Assembly (NCBI RefSeq): GCF_002878395.1
Contig: NC_061120.1
Coordinates: 112,045,205 to 112,109,204 of the forward strand
Reading direction: 5' to 3'
Length of the DNA stretch: 64,000 bases
Source: Capsicum annuum
Taxonomy: Eukaryota; Streptophyta; Magnoliopsida; Solanales; Solanaceae
Below are positions 12,842-25,459 of this stretch, one piece after another (within the stretch, counting starts at the first letter, position 1; the number at the start of each line of letters is the position of its first letter). The notes under the pieces are model-generated. The model did no database searches and was not told the DNA's origin. It saw nothing but the letters and a program-made list of their open reading frames with translations. Made by a program: the position numbers and the translations under genes.

Positions 12842-13534
12842 CTACTTCTCCTTCAAGGTCCGCAACACCATCCAGAGGTTATTGGCATGATCCACCTCAC
12901 TCCTAGAATACGCTAGAATGTCATCAATGAACACAACGATAAAAAGATCTAAAAACTGCGTAAAAACCCTATTCATCAAATCTATAAAAGTCGTCGAGGC
13001 ATTAGTCAAACTGAATGACATAACCAAGAACTCAAAGTGCCCATACTGATTATGAAAAGTCGTCTTAGGGATATTCGCCTCCCTAATCTTAAGTTGATGA
13101 TACCCAGAGTGAAGATCGATCTTGGAAAATAATTTTGCACCTTGCAACTGATCAAACAAGTTATTTATCCTTGGGAGGGGATACTTGTTCTTAACTATTA
13201 CCTTATTCAATTGTCGATAGTCAATGTACATCCTAAGGGAACCATCCTTCTTACGCACGAATAAAATTGGTGCACCCATAAAACTAGTCAGATTTATTTT
13301 AGAAGGAGGAATAGATATTAGAAGAGTGTCCAAAGCCAAATTAATACCAATCTCAATATCCCTATCTGAAGGAACACCAACAAGATCATCCGAAAAGACC
13401 TCAAGAAACTTATTTACCATTGGAACCGAATGCAAAGAAGGACCTTCTGAGTTAAAATCTTTAACCAGACCAGACGATTGAAACACCCCTGGAAGATTAA
13501 TCTCTGAGCTAAAAGATAAGAAATAAACCTCCAC
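12842..13534 (-). pseudogene. Element A reverse transcriptase fragment
   Basis: A 230-aa open frame carries the Ty3 RT core: [49 protein letters not shown], and the active-site block [17 protein letters not shown], where the two catalytic aspartates of F-I-D-D are kept. The N-terminal side carries the linker [13 protein letters not shown] that joins protease to RT. The usual segment between the ISIPP phrase and GAPILFV is shortened by roughly 35 residues. Of the three elements here, only this one keeps an intact RT active-site motif, but the rest of its polyprotein is broken. Confidence 0.85.
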
Positions 13535-14150
13535 TTATGAGTTAGGGAACCACTTTCCCACTCAATAACCAATTTACCAGGAACCTAAAGATAACCTTAC
13601 GGGTCCAACAATCTAAGGATGCGTAACAAGAGTATAACTAATCCATCTTAGAATAACATCAAAATTCACCATATCAAGTTCAAACAAATCCTCCAATGTC
13701 TGCCTACTACCAACAGATAGCATACATCCCCCCCTCCCAATAGACCCTTTTAGCAATCACAAAGTCACCTACCAAGGTAGAAATAAAAAAAGGATCAGAA
13801 TTAACCTAGGGATAAAAACCAAAATACACAGCCACAAATGGTTTCACCTAAGAGAGAGTGGACCCCGAATCAAGCAAACAGTAAACATCTCTTGAAATGA
13901 GTTATAACATACCAGTCACAACCTCAAGCAATGTCTCAAATTCCTGCCGAGTAGCAATAGCATATAACCTATTCCTACCTATGCTGGTACCAAAAGCAGA
14001 AACAGATGCAGATGCAGCACTCTTTGGTGCAAAATAAAAAGATGAAGCAACCAAAGCCTTACTCGCTCTCAGAGCATCCTTACCCACTAGATAGTTTCTA
14101 AGCAAATGTCATGGCTAACCATATTTCAAACATCTAGCCCTTCCCTCATC
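13535..14150 (-). pseudogene. Element A gag end and protease region
   Basis: The frame at 13902-14105 reads through the gag-to-protease linker (GRNRLYAIATRQEFETLLEV), a phrase shared with elements B and C. Just upstream, at about 14101-14150, lies a damaged zinc knuckle: C-L-K-Y-G-stop-P-stop-H-L-L-R-N-Y, in which the second and fourth ligand cysteines are Tyr and two stops interrupt. The protease part (13540-13900) is broken in all frames. Confidence 0.7.
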
Positions 14151-15023
14151 AAAGAAACCCCTATACAACCTACCACAGAATTGGAAAGGAGGATATAACG
14201 AGGCTGACTGAGCCTCACTTGCCTGAGATTGGGCACCTTGTGCCCAGAAATTATCGATACCTTACTGACACCTATTACCCGACTATTTTAAGTAAAGAGA
14301 ACTAGCTAAAAAGAAGGAACCAAAACTCTCCCACTTATTCTTTAACCACTTACCACCATCCCAACCACCTTGTTTTTGCCTACCACCTTGTTTAAAAAAT
14401 TAGAACTTCTTACCCTATCTTTCCTTAAACTCAACCAGCTTATTTTTTTCCTCCTCCATCTACTTATATGAACGACCAATCAAGAAATGTCCATATCCTT
14501 GAAAAGCAATGCAGTCTTGCTTTCAAGGATCAAATCTCGAGATAATTCAAAAGTAAACTTTCTCATCTTGGACCTCATGTCAGACACAAATTCCAAAGCA
14601 TATCTAGATACCTAATGAAATTTCAAGGCATATTCCTTGAGTGACATTTTCCCTTTATCTCAGGTTAATAAATTCCTCTGCCTTTACTTCTCTCAACTCC
14701 TAAAAAAATAAGCGATCCAGAAAAGAAATAAATAAAGTCTCCCATAAAGTCAAATCCTCAACATCACCTATCGCCCTATCCCATTCCTCATACCATTGGT
14801 ATACCACATTTTTAAGCTGATAAGAAGCAAAATTCACCCCTTCCGTATTTGTGGCATGCATTACCCTAAAAATTTTCTCCATCTCATCAATGAAACCCTT
14901 AGGATCCTTCTCCACCTTCACACCAGTAAAACTAAGAGAATTAATCTTCATAAACTGGCCAACCCTTGTGGCCTCAGCAGATGAAATACCAGATGTACCC
15001 AACTCATCATGAGTAGCAAACAA
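14151..15023 (-). pseudogene. Element A gag capsid region
   Basis: The 107-aa open frame at 14700-15023 matches Ty3 gag capsid: FTGVKVEKDPKGFIDEMEKI, then YQLKNVVYQWYEEW and the LFISFLDRLFF end. Between 14151 and 14700 the rest of gag continues in several frames with stops, including RMKFTFELSRDLI-like text near 14540. The start of the original gag lies to the right of 15023 and is not open. Confidence 0.75.
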
Positions 15024-15425
15024 CTGAGCAATAATCTAAATCAATTGATAAAATTCCACATTCGTCACCTCACCCTGAGGAAGACTAGTAGTAACCGATG
15101 GAACTCCAAAACAATTAGGGACGGGACCCCTAGACTAAGTATGGATCCCCTAAGTAGTACACGTCCCTTCAACATTGTCCCTAGTTGGGACAAAGAAGTA
15201 TCCTTGCATATCAGATCATCGAGGCATGATCTGAAAAGCGAACAAACCAAGATTAGAGAAAATTCCAGGACTTAAGACTCCAAGCTTGAAAATAGAATAC
15301 CAAAAAAGTGAAACATTAGTAAATGTGTTGTAACCTCTCCCTTATGAGTGTGGTGCTCTACACACCCTAAAAAAAGACTCTACTTGACACGGCTTTGTGG
15401 ACTCCTAATTGACCATGAACCTAAA

Positions 15426-15438
15426 GCTTTGATACCAA
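15426..15438 (-). other. Primer binding site of element A (initiator-Met tRNA type)
   Basis: On the minus strand the 13 bases next to the 5' LTR read TTGGTATCAAAGC, close to the TGGTATCAGAGC complement of plant initiator methionine tRNA. Position, 2 bases from the LTR edge, is as expected. Confidence 0.75.
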
Positions 15439-15440
15439 CT

Positions 15441-17956
15441 TAAGACGACCCAAACCAGGGCCTTGTCGTAACGGTCATCCCAAGTCCATCCAAGACCAGG
15501 GACCACCGCCATTACCCAACCCAACCTCCAAATATTCAAACCTTAAGTCGGATGAATTCCAAATGTATAACAAGATAAAGTTTATGTACTAATCCAGACT
15601 CTAGTTTAGGTCCATAACCATGACAAACCTAAGCAAGTCCACCCATCCAGTACCAACCAACAACTATAACCACACCAATATGAAAACTAAGTTCATGTCC
15701 ATAACATAACATAAAAGTATGGAACAATCATAAATTCAGTCAAATGATATCAGCCTCAACACAATGCCAATACTAAGGCTGACACCACTACCGACACCAT
15801 CCATTCCAAACCATAGTAGTCACAAAAAGCCTCTAACTAAAAGAAAAATAATATCTAATAGGGACATGTCCCCAACCATATAAAAAACCAATATCCATGA
15901 ATAATTCAAAGTATGTAAAGACATACATGATATGAAATGGAGCCTTCTGGAATATGGAAGCTCACCACTTGAATCCATTAGCTGATCTCAAATCTGATCA
16001 CTAAATAGGAAGAGTAGAATGGTCGGTTCCTACATCGCGTGGGGATACAACCACCCGAAGATGGGTTAGCGGGTGAAGAATAAAATAATTCCATCCAATG
16101 AACCTAAGTAAAACAACCATATGCATAAAAACACATATATACATACAACCATGCAGGGAAAGGGATCCAGATTTAGCATGCCTTCAAAAACATTAACTAG
16201 GGTATGTGTAGCTTATCCTAGAACCACCCACAGGCAATATGGGTCCACTGTAACACCTTGAATGGGCCCCGATACGTGTAGCTGCATAAATCGAAGATAC
16301 CATAAGAGTAGGGGATTCTTAATTACCTTTCACTCTCTATGATACATATGTACAGTGTATGTAGAGGATTCTTATGTACCTCATAATATCATATATGGTC
16401 TCTATGACCAACCCTTATGTTGTTAAACATTATTTTCTAGTATCCATCCACTAGACTCACACCTTCACGATTATCTATCACACCCCATCATTATTGCCCA
16501 CTTAAAATCACTACCATCCATCAATCCATTATTCCATTATTATTAACCAACGCTATGAGTAGTGGTATCGTCATACTGACTATAACATGCAAGCAATGTC
16601 CTTAGCCAACCCTTTTATGTAAATGGATTCCTATGTACCCATAGATCACATTATCAAGTTAACTTGAGGGGATCCCATCCATGCCATAAGTTTTCTATTA
16701 TTATGTTTGATTTGGGGAATCCCATGTACCCCACAAGTTGTTCATTAATATGTTTACTTGGGGGATTCCCTTGTACCCCACAAGAAAGTTTAATTAACAA
16801 TAACCATGACTACCAATCCTTAATATTAAACCATTCCAAAGCATTTATATCATTTAGGGTGTCATTACTAAACCATACTATGCAATAGTTCCAATAAAAA
16901 TACAATAATATAGTAAAAGCATTCTCATAGGCATTTTATCAAACATATTAGGAGCATAGTATTTCAAAGACGGAATCCAATTACCAATTAACCATTCCTA
17001 TGCAACAAATTGTCGAAACCACCATTAAAGTATGTAATTTCATAATTAAAAATGAGAAAACCATAACCAAGCATTTTATACTAAAACCCCAACATATATT
17101 TGAAAACTCCAAAACCATAAAATAATCATACCACAAAAACATTATAAAAACATGACTTTAGTTGGAACTAACGATGAGGGAGGAGTACATGAATTAGATT
17201 ACACAGATGATGGAGAGAAATCATTCATATAAGACCCAAATTGATCCTCCAGATGAAACCTTTGCCTTCCTTTACCCAAAAGCCTTAGAGAGAATTAGAG
17301 AGAGTTTCTAACTGTTTAGTGTTAGAATAATAGGGTAAATGATATCCCAATAGAGAAATAAGTAGTGCAGCCTTAAGTGGTTAAGTGGAGAAATGTCTAG
17401 ATTACCCCTAACTTAAACTACTTAAAATTCTCATTATATTGTACGACTCCCCCATACCAGTCGTATCCTTCATACGAGTGGTACCCACCACTCGTACCCT
17501 AGGCGTCCATCTTTGACCTAACACAGTCCAATATACAAATTACCCAAACAAAGTCGTATCCAACGATACGATTAGTACCCCTAAGCCGTATCTCTAGTAG
17601 AATAGAATCAAAGTAATTTTAAACACAGTATACCATAAGAGTCAATGGTACGACTCTACCCTAACTTACGACTCATGGTGAGCCACTCGTACTCAGATCC
17701 AAGTTAAGTTACTAAGTCTCAAATTAAGTGAAACAAAAAAACACAACCATATGACCCTTCACTAACCATATGACTCATACCCACTAAATCGTACCCATTC
17801 AAGAAATCAATCCAACCCACCTACCAACACTGGTTAGAATATGATAAAGAGCATACCAACTGTACCCCATCATACGACTAGTACCCGCAAGTCATATAAT
17901 GTCCAGAATAAAAAAATCTTGGAAATTTTCTAAAGGTCCAAACCCAGGGTGTTTCA
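15441..17956 (-). repeat. 5' LTR of element A
   Basis: The LTR runs from TAAGACGACCCAAACC (mutated TG) to GGGTGTTTCA, about 2.5 kb. Its right-hand third repeats phrases of the type ATACGACTNGTACCC, and a hairpin-forming pair of arms lies at 17871-17899. It touches the LTR of element B at 17957 with nothing between. Confidence 0.8.
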
Positions 17957-20309
17957 GGGGACCATCCCCGATACCTAACCAAACCTTCAAATACATACCC
18001 CCTAAGTTGAATGTATTTTGAATGTATAACAAGATTGCATTTATTACAAATCTAAATTCTAGGATAAGTCCATGACCTTGACCCACCTAAATAAGTCCAA
18101 CCATCTATTATCCTAACCAATAATTAAAACTTAAGAAAATCGTAAACCAACCCATACACCCCATACCAAATGAGTTCCAATATAAATATATTATCCAAAA
18201 TAAAATGGAAAAATCATAAATCAAATAAAGTTATCCGGTATTAGCCCCAATAACAATGCAAATAATAAGGCTAACACAATTATAGACACAGCCCATACCA
18301 ACCCATAGTAGTTTCATAAAGCCTCTAACCAAGAGTAAAACAATATTCGATTGGGACACGCCCCAAACTATAGCCAAAACCAATGTCTATGAAATAACAT
18401 AAGTATGTGAAAAGATCTATGACATGAAATAGAGCCTTCTGAAATATGGAAGCTCACTACTTCAATCCAATCGAGCTGATCCCGAATCCGATCACTAAGC
18501 AAAAGGAATAAAATAGTTGATTCCTGCATCGGTTGGGGATACAACTGCCCAAAGATTAGTTAGTGAGTGAATGCTAGCATGCACTCAGGATAAGGATAAA
18601 ATAGTGTCAACCATTAAAACTAAGTAAACCAACCATATGTATTCACAACTATACATACATATATATAACCATGCTGGAAAAGGGAACCGGGTTTAGCATG
18701 TCATTAAAACCATTAACCTGGGTATCTGTAGCTTATCTATCCTAGAACTACTCATGGACTATATTGGTCCAGTGTAAACCCCTAAATGGGCCCTGATGCG
18801 CGTAGTCACACTAAGTTGAGATACCATAGGAGTAGGGAATTCTTGAGCAACCTTTGCTCTTAATGATACATATGTACAAATGTACTTAAGGTATTACCGT
18901 GTACCCCGTAAGTATCATATATGGTCGTTGTGACTAATCCTGATGTCGATAAACATGAGTTTCTAGTGTCCGCCCATTGGACTCACATCTTTACGATTAG
19001 CTATCACACCCCGCCATAATTCCCCAATTAAAACCATTACCACACAACCAAACTACCACTCCGCTTATTATTAACTAAGGCTACGAGTAGCGGTATCGTC
19101 ATACCAACTATAGCTTACAAGATTATCCTTAGACGATCTTTTAAAGATAAGAGATTTCCATGTACCCATAGATTACATTTTCAAATTGACTTGGGGGAAT
19201 CCCATGTACCCCACAAATAATTATTATTATGTTTGCTTGAGGGATTCCCTTATACCCCTCAAGGCTTTCAATTAGACCAACGATAACCACCAAAATATTA
19301 CCATTTAATGATTCCAAATTATTTAAACTATTTATACCATTTAGGGTTTCATTCACAAGTTATACTATGCAATAGGTCAATGAAAGTCCAACAATTTAAC
19401 CAAAAACGTTCTCATAGGCATTTTATCAAACATATTGGGGGCATAGTATTTCCAAAGCCAAAACCAAGTACCAATTAACCATTCTTATGCAACCAAATGT
19501 GTAAACCACCATAATAATATGAAAACTATAAGTAAAATACATGGGAAAATCATAACCAACCATTATAACCAAGATCCCAAAATATATATTTAAAAACCCA
19601 AAACCATATAACATTTATGCCATGAAAACACTTTATAAAATATTCCCTTAGTTGGAACTAACAATGAGGGAGGAGTAACATACCTAACATTTAGAAGAAG
19701 AAGAGAAGAAATCACACCTATGAGCCTCAATTGACCACCTTAAATGAAAACATAGCTTCTGCTTAACCCAAGAGCCTTGAGAGATTTTGAGAGAGTTTAG
19801 AGTGTTTGATTGATTGCAAATAGTTTAATAAAGCCCCAAAAAAGTATTTTAAGTCATGGGGTCCCAAGGAATTACAAGGAGAAATGTCTATAATACCCCC
19901 AACTTAAATTGTATTAATTTCTCATAGGAGGGTAAGACCACTCCCTGGGTACCCACCAATCGTACCACAAGAAGAATCTCACCCCCACACTGACCAACCT
20001 ATGACTCCTAAGTCCCACTCTTACCGAATTATACGATTGGTACCCATAAACAATACCCTAGGTCAAATAGAATCACCTAGGTTAAGACATAGGACATCAT
20101 ACGAGTTGTATCATATGACTTGCACCCCATCATACGACCTTTATGTAGAAGTCCTACCCTGGACAGTAGCTAACCCAACCACACCGATCAATATATGAGT
20201 GATGACCCCTAAACTGTATACCAACATATGACTAGTACCCCTAGTCGTATGATATCCAGAGAGTCCAAAACTCAAGAAATTTCTAAGGATCAAAACCCAG
20301 GGTATTTCA
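17957..20309 (-). repeat. 3' LTR of element B, first ~70 bp missing
   Basis: The sequence starts GGGACCATCCCCGATACC, which corresponds to a point about 70 bp inside the other LTRs, and ends GGGTATTTCA (20309). It aligns along its length with 15441-17956 and 25460-27443. The absence of its own left edge, exactly where element A ends, suggests A inserted into this LTR and the short left piece lies, or lay, on the other side of A. Confidence 0.8.
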
Positions 20310-20867
20310 GACTCCCTCAATAGGATCATTCATCCCGGAATGACAATCAAGGTAGTACAAATACGAACCACACCAATCATAACCATTTAAATCTTTAACT
20401 AAGTAAGAAAACAAAGATGCAAGGAAATTAACCTTTCCTTTAACCAAGTTAGAAAATAAGGATAACATCAAGAACACATACCTTTCGCATAAATATCTAG
20501 AGTAGAAAACAAATACAGATACTTGGATAATATCAAGAACACATACCTTAACCGAAGCTACATCCTTGGTCCCCAACCGATAAACCTTCCAATCCATGAT
20601 CTCAATCGGGACCTCTTTATAAAACAGAGAATTTGAGATACCCAATCCTTCAAAAGGAACAACCGATGAAGAATCATATATACACTTTCTCAATATAGAG
20701 ACATAAAAAATTGAATGAATAGAGCTCAAACTAGAAGGTAACTCCAATTCATATGCCAGTTTAACAACTCTTCTCAAAACCACATAAGGACCAACATACC
20801 AAGGATTAAGCTTCCTCTTCTTCCCGAACCCCATTACTCCCTTCATGGGAGACACCTTTAGGAACAC
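20310..20867 (-). pseudogene. Element B integrase C-terminus and chromodomain-like tail
   Basis: A 186-aa open frame reads LKVSPMKGVMGFGKKRKL, WYVGPYVVLRRVVKLAYEL, SILRKCIYDSSSVVPFE and EVPIEIMDWKVYRLGTKD, the canonical SH3-like C-terminal integrase region of Ty3 elements running toward a chromodomain. The chromodomain itself is then lost to frameshift before the LTR. The intact length of this piece contrasts with the damage elsewhere. Confidence 0.8.
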
Positions 20868-22200
20868 CCTATCCTCAACCTCAAACTCTAAGTCCCTATG
20901 CCTTATATTTGCATAAGACTTATGGCTACTTTGGGCAGCCTTAAGCCTATCTCAAATCACCTTCACCTTCTCCCTATCCTGGTAAACCAAATTCAGTCCA
21001 AACATATTCGCCTCACCATGATCGAACCATCCACTAGGAGATCTATACCTCGTACCATACAATATCTCAAAAGGGGCCATCCCAATGCTAGAATAGTAGC
21101 TATTATTGTAAGCAAACTCTACAAGAGGTAGATGCTCAACCCAATTACCACCATAATCAATCACACATGCACGAAGCATATCTTCTAATGTCTAAATAGT
21201 TCTTTCTGCTTGACCATCCATCTACTGATGAAAAGTAATACTCAAACTAACCTTAGTACCTAATCCCTTCTGAAACAATCACTAAAAGTGAGATAAAAAC
21301 TGTGTACCACGATCAGAGAAAATCGAAATAGGTACCCTATGAAACTTCGCAATCTCCATAGTCTGATAAACCAAGTCCAAACAAAATATTTCCGTTTTAT
21401 CAAGCTCGAACAACCCAATAAGAGATTTATACCTCTTACCATACAATGCCTCAAAAGGGGCCATCCCGATACTAGTATGATAACTATTATTGTAAGCAAA
21501 CTTTACAAGAGGTAGATACTCAACAAAAGCTACCACTATAGTAAATAACACAAGCACGAAGCATATCCTCCAGCGTCTGAATGGTCCTTTCTTCTTGCCC
21601 ATTCTTCTGAGGGTGGAAAGCAGTTCTCAGACTAACCTTAATCCCCAACCCTTTTTGAAAGAACCACCAAAAGTGAGATAAAAACTACGTACCACGATCA
21701 GAGATGATAGAAATAGATACTCCATGAAACTTCATAATCTCGTGGAGGTACAACCTCATATACTCCTCAGTCAAAAAGTTATTCCTCACTGGCAAAAAGT
21801 GAGCTGACTTTGTTATCCTATCCATATGACTCAAATTGAATCAAACCGATTCCAAGATCGAGGAAGACTAGTAATAAAATCCATATTGATTACTTCCCAT
21901 TTTAATTTAGGCAACTCAATTTCCTAATACAATCCCCCTAGCCTCATGTGCTCAACTTTCACTTGTTAGTATACCATGCACTTTGCCACAAAATCAGCTA
22001 CATCCTTCTTCATACCATTCCACCAATACATCTCGTTAAGGTCATGATATATTTTCGTCGAACTGGGATGAACAACATAGCGCGATTAATGTGCCTTAGA
22101 CATGATCCTTTCTCATAAACCTTCAATGTCAGGAACACACAACCTTCCTTGGTACCGCAAGGTACCATAACCACTTATCTAGAAGTCTATCACCTTCTAC
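20868..22200 (-). pseudogene. Element B integrase core with tandem duplication
   Basis: Two diverged copies of one integrase segment lie in tandem: 20952-21290 (LPLVEFAYNNSYYSSIGMAP) and 21340-21700 (LPLVKFAYNNSYHTSIGMAP), offset by about 385 bp. Each runs through the catalytic-Glu region and the ISDRGTQF block (clearest in the second copy). The H2C2 zinc region lies at 21950-22200 in pieces. Stops are frequent. The duplication is diverged at many sites, so it is either old or the product of recombination between two different elements. Confidence 0.75.
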
Positions 22201-22811
22201 CCTCCAATATCACCCGTGATCCTTAACAATATAGGATCTAATATCTATTTCTCCTTGATTTCAGCACCAAGAGATGATTGTGCCATCTTTTGTACGAACA
22301 CACTACCATCCTTAGAGTCCAAGAGACAAACTCCAAGGTTAGCCAAATGGTGAATATCCTTCACCAACTCCAGTTTTTCCATATTCACATGAGCTAGACT
22401 CCCCATGGATAACCTTCAAAGATCATCAACAACTACATTATCTTTACCTTAATGGTAGTGAAGACTCATGTCATAGTCCTTAAGAAGCTCAAGCCACTAC
22501 CTCTGCCTGAGATTCAATTTTTTCTGAGTGAACACATACTGCAGGCTTTTATTATCTAAGAAGATATCCACGTGCACCCCTTACAAAAAGTATTGCTAGA
22601 ATTTCAATGCAAACACCATATCTAAAAGTTCTAAGTCATAAGTAGGAAATTTCCTTTTACTTACCTTCAACTGCCTAGAAGCATAGGCAATCACCTTTCC
22701 ATGCTTTATGAAAACACAACCAACTCCCACCCGAGATGCATCATAGTAAACCACAAGCCCTTCAGAGCCTTTCGATAAAGTCAACACTGGAGCCAAAGTT
22801 AGCTTATCCAT
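22201..22811 (-). pseudogene. Element B RNase H region
   Basis: The 71-aa open frame at 22596-22811 holds [20 protein letters not shown] with the first RNase H Asp and [20 protein letters not shown], the usual Ty3 RNase H sequence. Between 22201 and 22595 the remaining RNase H and connection text (a YVFTQKKLNLR-like phrase near 22530) is interrupted. Confidence 0.75.
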
Positions 22812-22880
22812 CAGCTTCTCAAAACCTCCCTAACAAGCATCTGACCAAGAGAACTTTACCTTCTTCTGAGTCAATTTAGT

Positions 22881-23216
22881 CTATGGAGTAGGTATAAAAG
22901 AGAAACTCTCTATGAACACAATGACAAACAAATCCAGAAATTGACGAAAGACCATACTCATCAAATCCATGAATGCCTTCGGGACACTGGTCAAACCAAA
23001 AGACATAACCAGAAACTCAAAGTACCCATACCCGGTATGGAAAGCATTCTTAGGGATATCCATCTCCCTAATCTTAAGCTGATGATACCCAGACTGAAAA
23101 TTAATTTTAGAAAAGAATTTGACACCTTGCAACTGATCAAATAAGTCAACTATCCTTGGAAGATGATACTTGTTCTTAACCGTCACCTTATTCAACTCCC
23201 GATAGTTAACACACAT
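22881..23216 (-). pseudogene. Element B reverse transcriptase, active-site aspartates deleted
   Basis: The 111-aa frame has [33 protein letters not shown] and VMSFGLT, then reaches FVIVFI and jumps to ESFSFIPTP instead of continuing D-D-I-L. The ESFSF phrase belongs to the region just before RNase H, roughly 100 residues downstream in relatives. A deletion therefore removed both catalytic aspartates and the thumb/connection part. The first active-site Asp in FSKID is also Asn here (FSKIN). Confidence 0.85.
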
Positions 23217-23327
23217 CCGAAGAGAACCATCCGTACGAATAATACCAGTGCACCCTACGGGGATACACTAGGACGAATGAAACCCTTATCCAAAAGATAC
23301 TTATGTTGCTCTTTAAGCTCCTTAAAC

Positions 23328-23969
23328 TCACCAGAGTCCTTTTATAAGGGGGATAAGAATTAGATGAGTGACCAAAACAAGATCAATCCCAAACTCAATC
23401 TCCTTATCAAGAGGAACACTAAGAAGGTCATCAGGAAAGACCTTAGGAAATTCATTCACCACTGGAACCGAATGTAAAGAAGGACCTTTCGAGTTAGAAT
23501 GTTTAACCCAAACTAGATGATAGAGACACCCTTTAAAGATTAATCTCCAAGCTCTAAGATATGATATAAACCTTCCCTTAGGAACTAGGGAACCACCCTC
23601 CCACCCAATAACCAGTTCATTGAGGAACCTAAAAACAACCTGATGGGTCCGACAGTCTAAGGATGTGTAGCACAAGTACAACCAATCTATCCCTAGAATA
23701 ACATCAAAATCCACCTTATCTAGTTTTAAAAAATCCACTAGGGTCTCCTTACTACCAATAGATACCACACACCCCTTATAGACTCTTCTAGTAATCACAG
23801 AGTCACCTACCGGGGTAGAAATAAAAAAAGAGTCTGAAACATCCTCGGGACCAAAACCAAAATACACAGCTATTAATGGGGTCACATAAAAGAGAGCGAA
23901 CCATGGATCAAGTAAACAATAAACATCACAGGAGAAAAGTTTTAACATACCAGTCACAACATCAGGCAA
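23328..23969 (-). pseudogene. Element B retropepsin-like protease and linker
   Basis: A 213-aa open frame covers the aspartic protease: [17 protein letters not shown] occupies the place of the catalytic D-P-G-S-T motif, so the Gly-Ser/Thr after Asp is replaced by Trp-Phe. The second conserved block [12 protein letters not shown] is intact. It is followed by the linker [20 protein letters not shown] that leads into RT. The changed catalytic loop argues against activity. Confidence 0.8.
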
Positions 23970-24070
23970 TGCCTCAGACTCCTGTAGGGTAGTGAGTATA
24001 CATGGACGGTTTCGACCAGTGTCGAAACTAGATGGTGCACTCTTTCATGCTGGAGATGATGATGAAACAA

Positions 24071-25075
24071 CTAGAACCTTATTCGCCCCTGAAGCAACCT
24101 TACCAATCGGATAGTTTCTAAGAATATGGCTTGGCTGAGCATATTTGAAACACCTGTACCTTTCCTCATCATATAAACCCCGAAGCATCCGACTATAAAA
24201 ACTACAAGAAGGACACGATGAAATTGACTATGCCCTACTAGATTGAGATTGGGCACCATGTACCCTGAATTTATCACTACCCTGTTGAAGGCTATACCTG
24301 ACGGCTTCGGGTAGGGAGCACTAGCTGTGGAGAAAGAACCAAAACTTCTCACTTCTTTTTTAGCCACTGACCACCATCCCTACCACTTTGTTGTTGGCCA
24401 CTACCCTGCTCAGAGAACCTAAACTTCTTGCCCTACCTTCTTCTATCTCAACCTGTTTTTTCTTTTCCTCATCTGCCTATTGTATATGAACAACCAACCT
24501 AGAAATGTCCATGTCCTTGATCAGCAAGGCAGTCTTGCTTTCAAGGATCAACTCAAGAGATAGTCTTGAGGTGAACTTTCTTATCCTGGCTCTCATATTC
24601 GACACCATCTTTGGAGCATATCGAGACAACAGGTGAAATTTCAAGGCATACTCTTTGACCGATATTTTCCTTATTTCAGAATAACAAATTCCTCCACTTT
24701 TCCCTCCCTCATCTCTTGAGGAAAGAAATGGTCCAGAAATATATTAGAGAAAGCCTCCACAGAGATGACTCCTTGATATAACCCCTTGCCCTATCCCATT
24801 CCACATACCATTGGTACGCCATATCCTTCAACTAGTAGGCAGCAAACTCTACCTCTTCCACATTCATGGCATGCATAACCACAAAAATCCTTTCTATCTC
24901 ATCCAAAAAACCCTAAGGATCCTCCTCCAACTTAACACCAGTGAAAGTTAGAGGATCAAACTCATGAACTGGCCAACCCTTACTGCCTCAGAAGATGGAG
25001 TAGCAGATCCACCACGCTCAGCCTGAGAGGCTAGCAACTGAACAATCATGAATCAACTGACGAAACTTCACATTC
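24071..25075 (-). pseudogene. Element B gag, degraded
   Basis: Minus-strand text holds a damaged zinc knuckle at about 24112-24160, C-F-K-Y-A-Q-P-S-H-I-L-R-N-Y, with Tyr for the second and fourth ligand Cys, and the capsid region at 24600-25000 in several frames (FHLLSRYAPK-like near 24620; a phrase resembling VMHAMNVEEVEFAAY near 24850). Stops and shifts split it. Confidence 0.7.
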
Positions 25076-25444
25076 ATCATGTTAGCCTGATGAGCCTGAG
25101 GAGCACTGAAGGAAACCGATGAAACTCTAGAAAAATCAGGGACTGGACCCCTAGACTAAGTATGGATCCCATGAGTAGAGTGTGACCCATCAACATCACC
25201 CCCAATTAGGATAGAGGTGTTTTCGTGGGTATCAAATTGTTGAGGCACGACCTGAAAAGCAAACAAACAGGAACTAGAGAAGATTCCAAGACCAAGACTC
25301 CAAGCTTGAAATCAAAACACGAGAAGGTGAAACATTCCTAAATGCTTAATAATCTCTCCCTTATTAGTTTGGAGCGCTACATACCCTTAAAAGAGACTCT
25401 ACTCGACACAGCTTTATGGACTGTCAAATAACCATGAACCTAGG

Positions 25445-25457
25445 GCTCTGATTCCAA
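25445..25457 (-). other. Primer binding site of element B
   Basis: Minus strand reads TTGGAATCAGAGC, one substitution from the initiator-Met tRNA complement, two bases from the 5' LTR edge at 25460. Confidence 0.75.
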
Positions 25458-25459
25458 CT

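Larger units (their letters stand above)
10724..17956 (-). mobile_element. Ty3/gypsy chromovirus-like element A
   Basis: The element reads on the minus strand as 5' LTR (15441-17956), primer site (15426-15438), gag, protease, RT, RNase H, integrase fragment, chromodomain-like tail and a truncated 3' LTR (10724-11330). The gene order RT before integrase is Ty3 type. The tail with VLWRN and ATWEA phrases points to a chromodomain-bearing lineage, probably Tekay/Del. The open frames are broken throughout. The 3' LTR retains only about 600 bp, its far side replaced by LTR E. Confidence 0.85.

Noticed and set aside
12842..13534. RT open frame as a functional gene
   Set aside because: Despite intact F-I-D-D, flanking protease, RNase H and integrase are broken and part of the RT N-terminus is missing.
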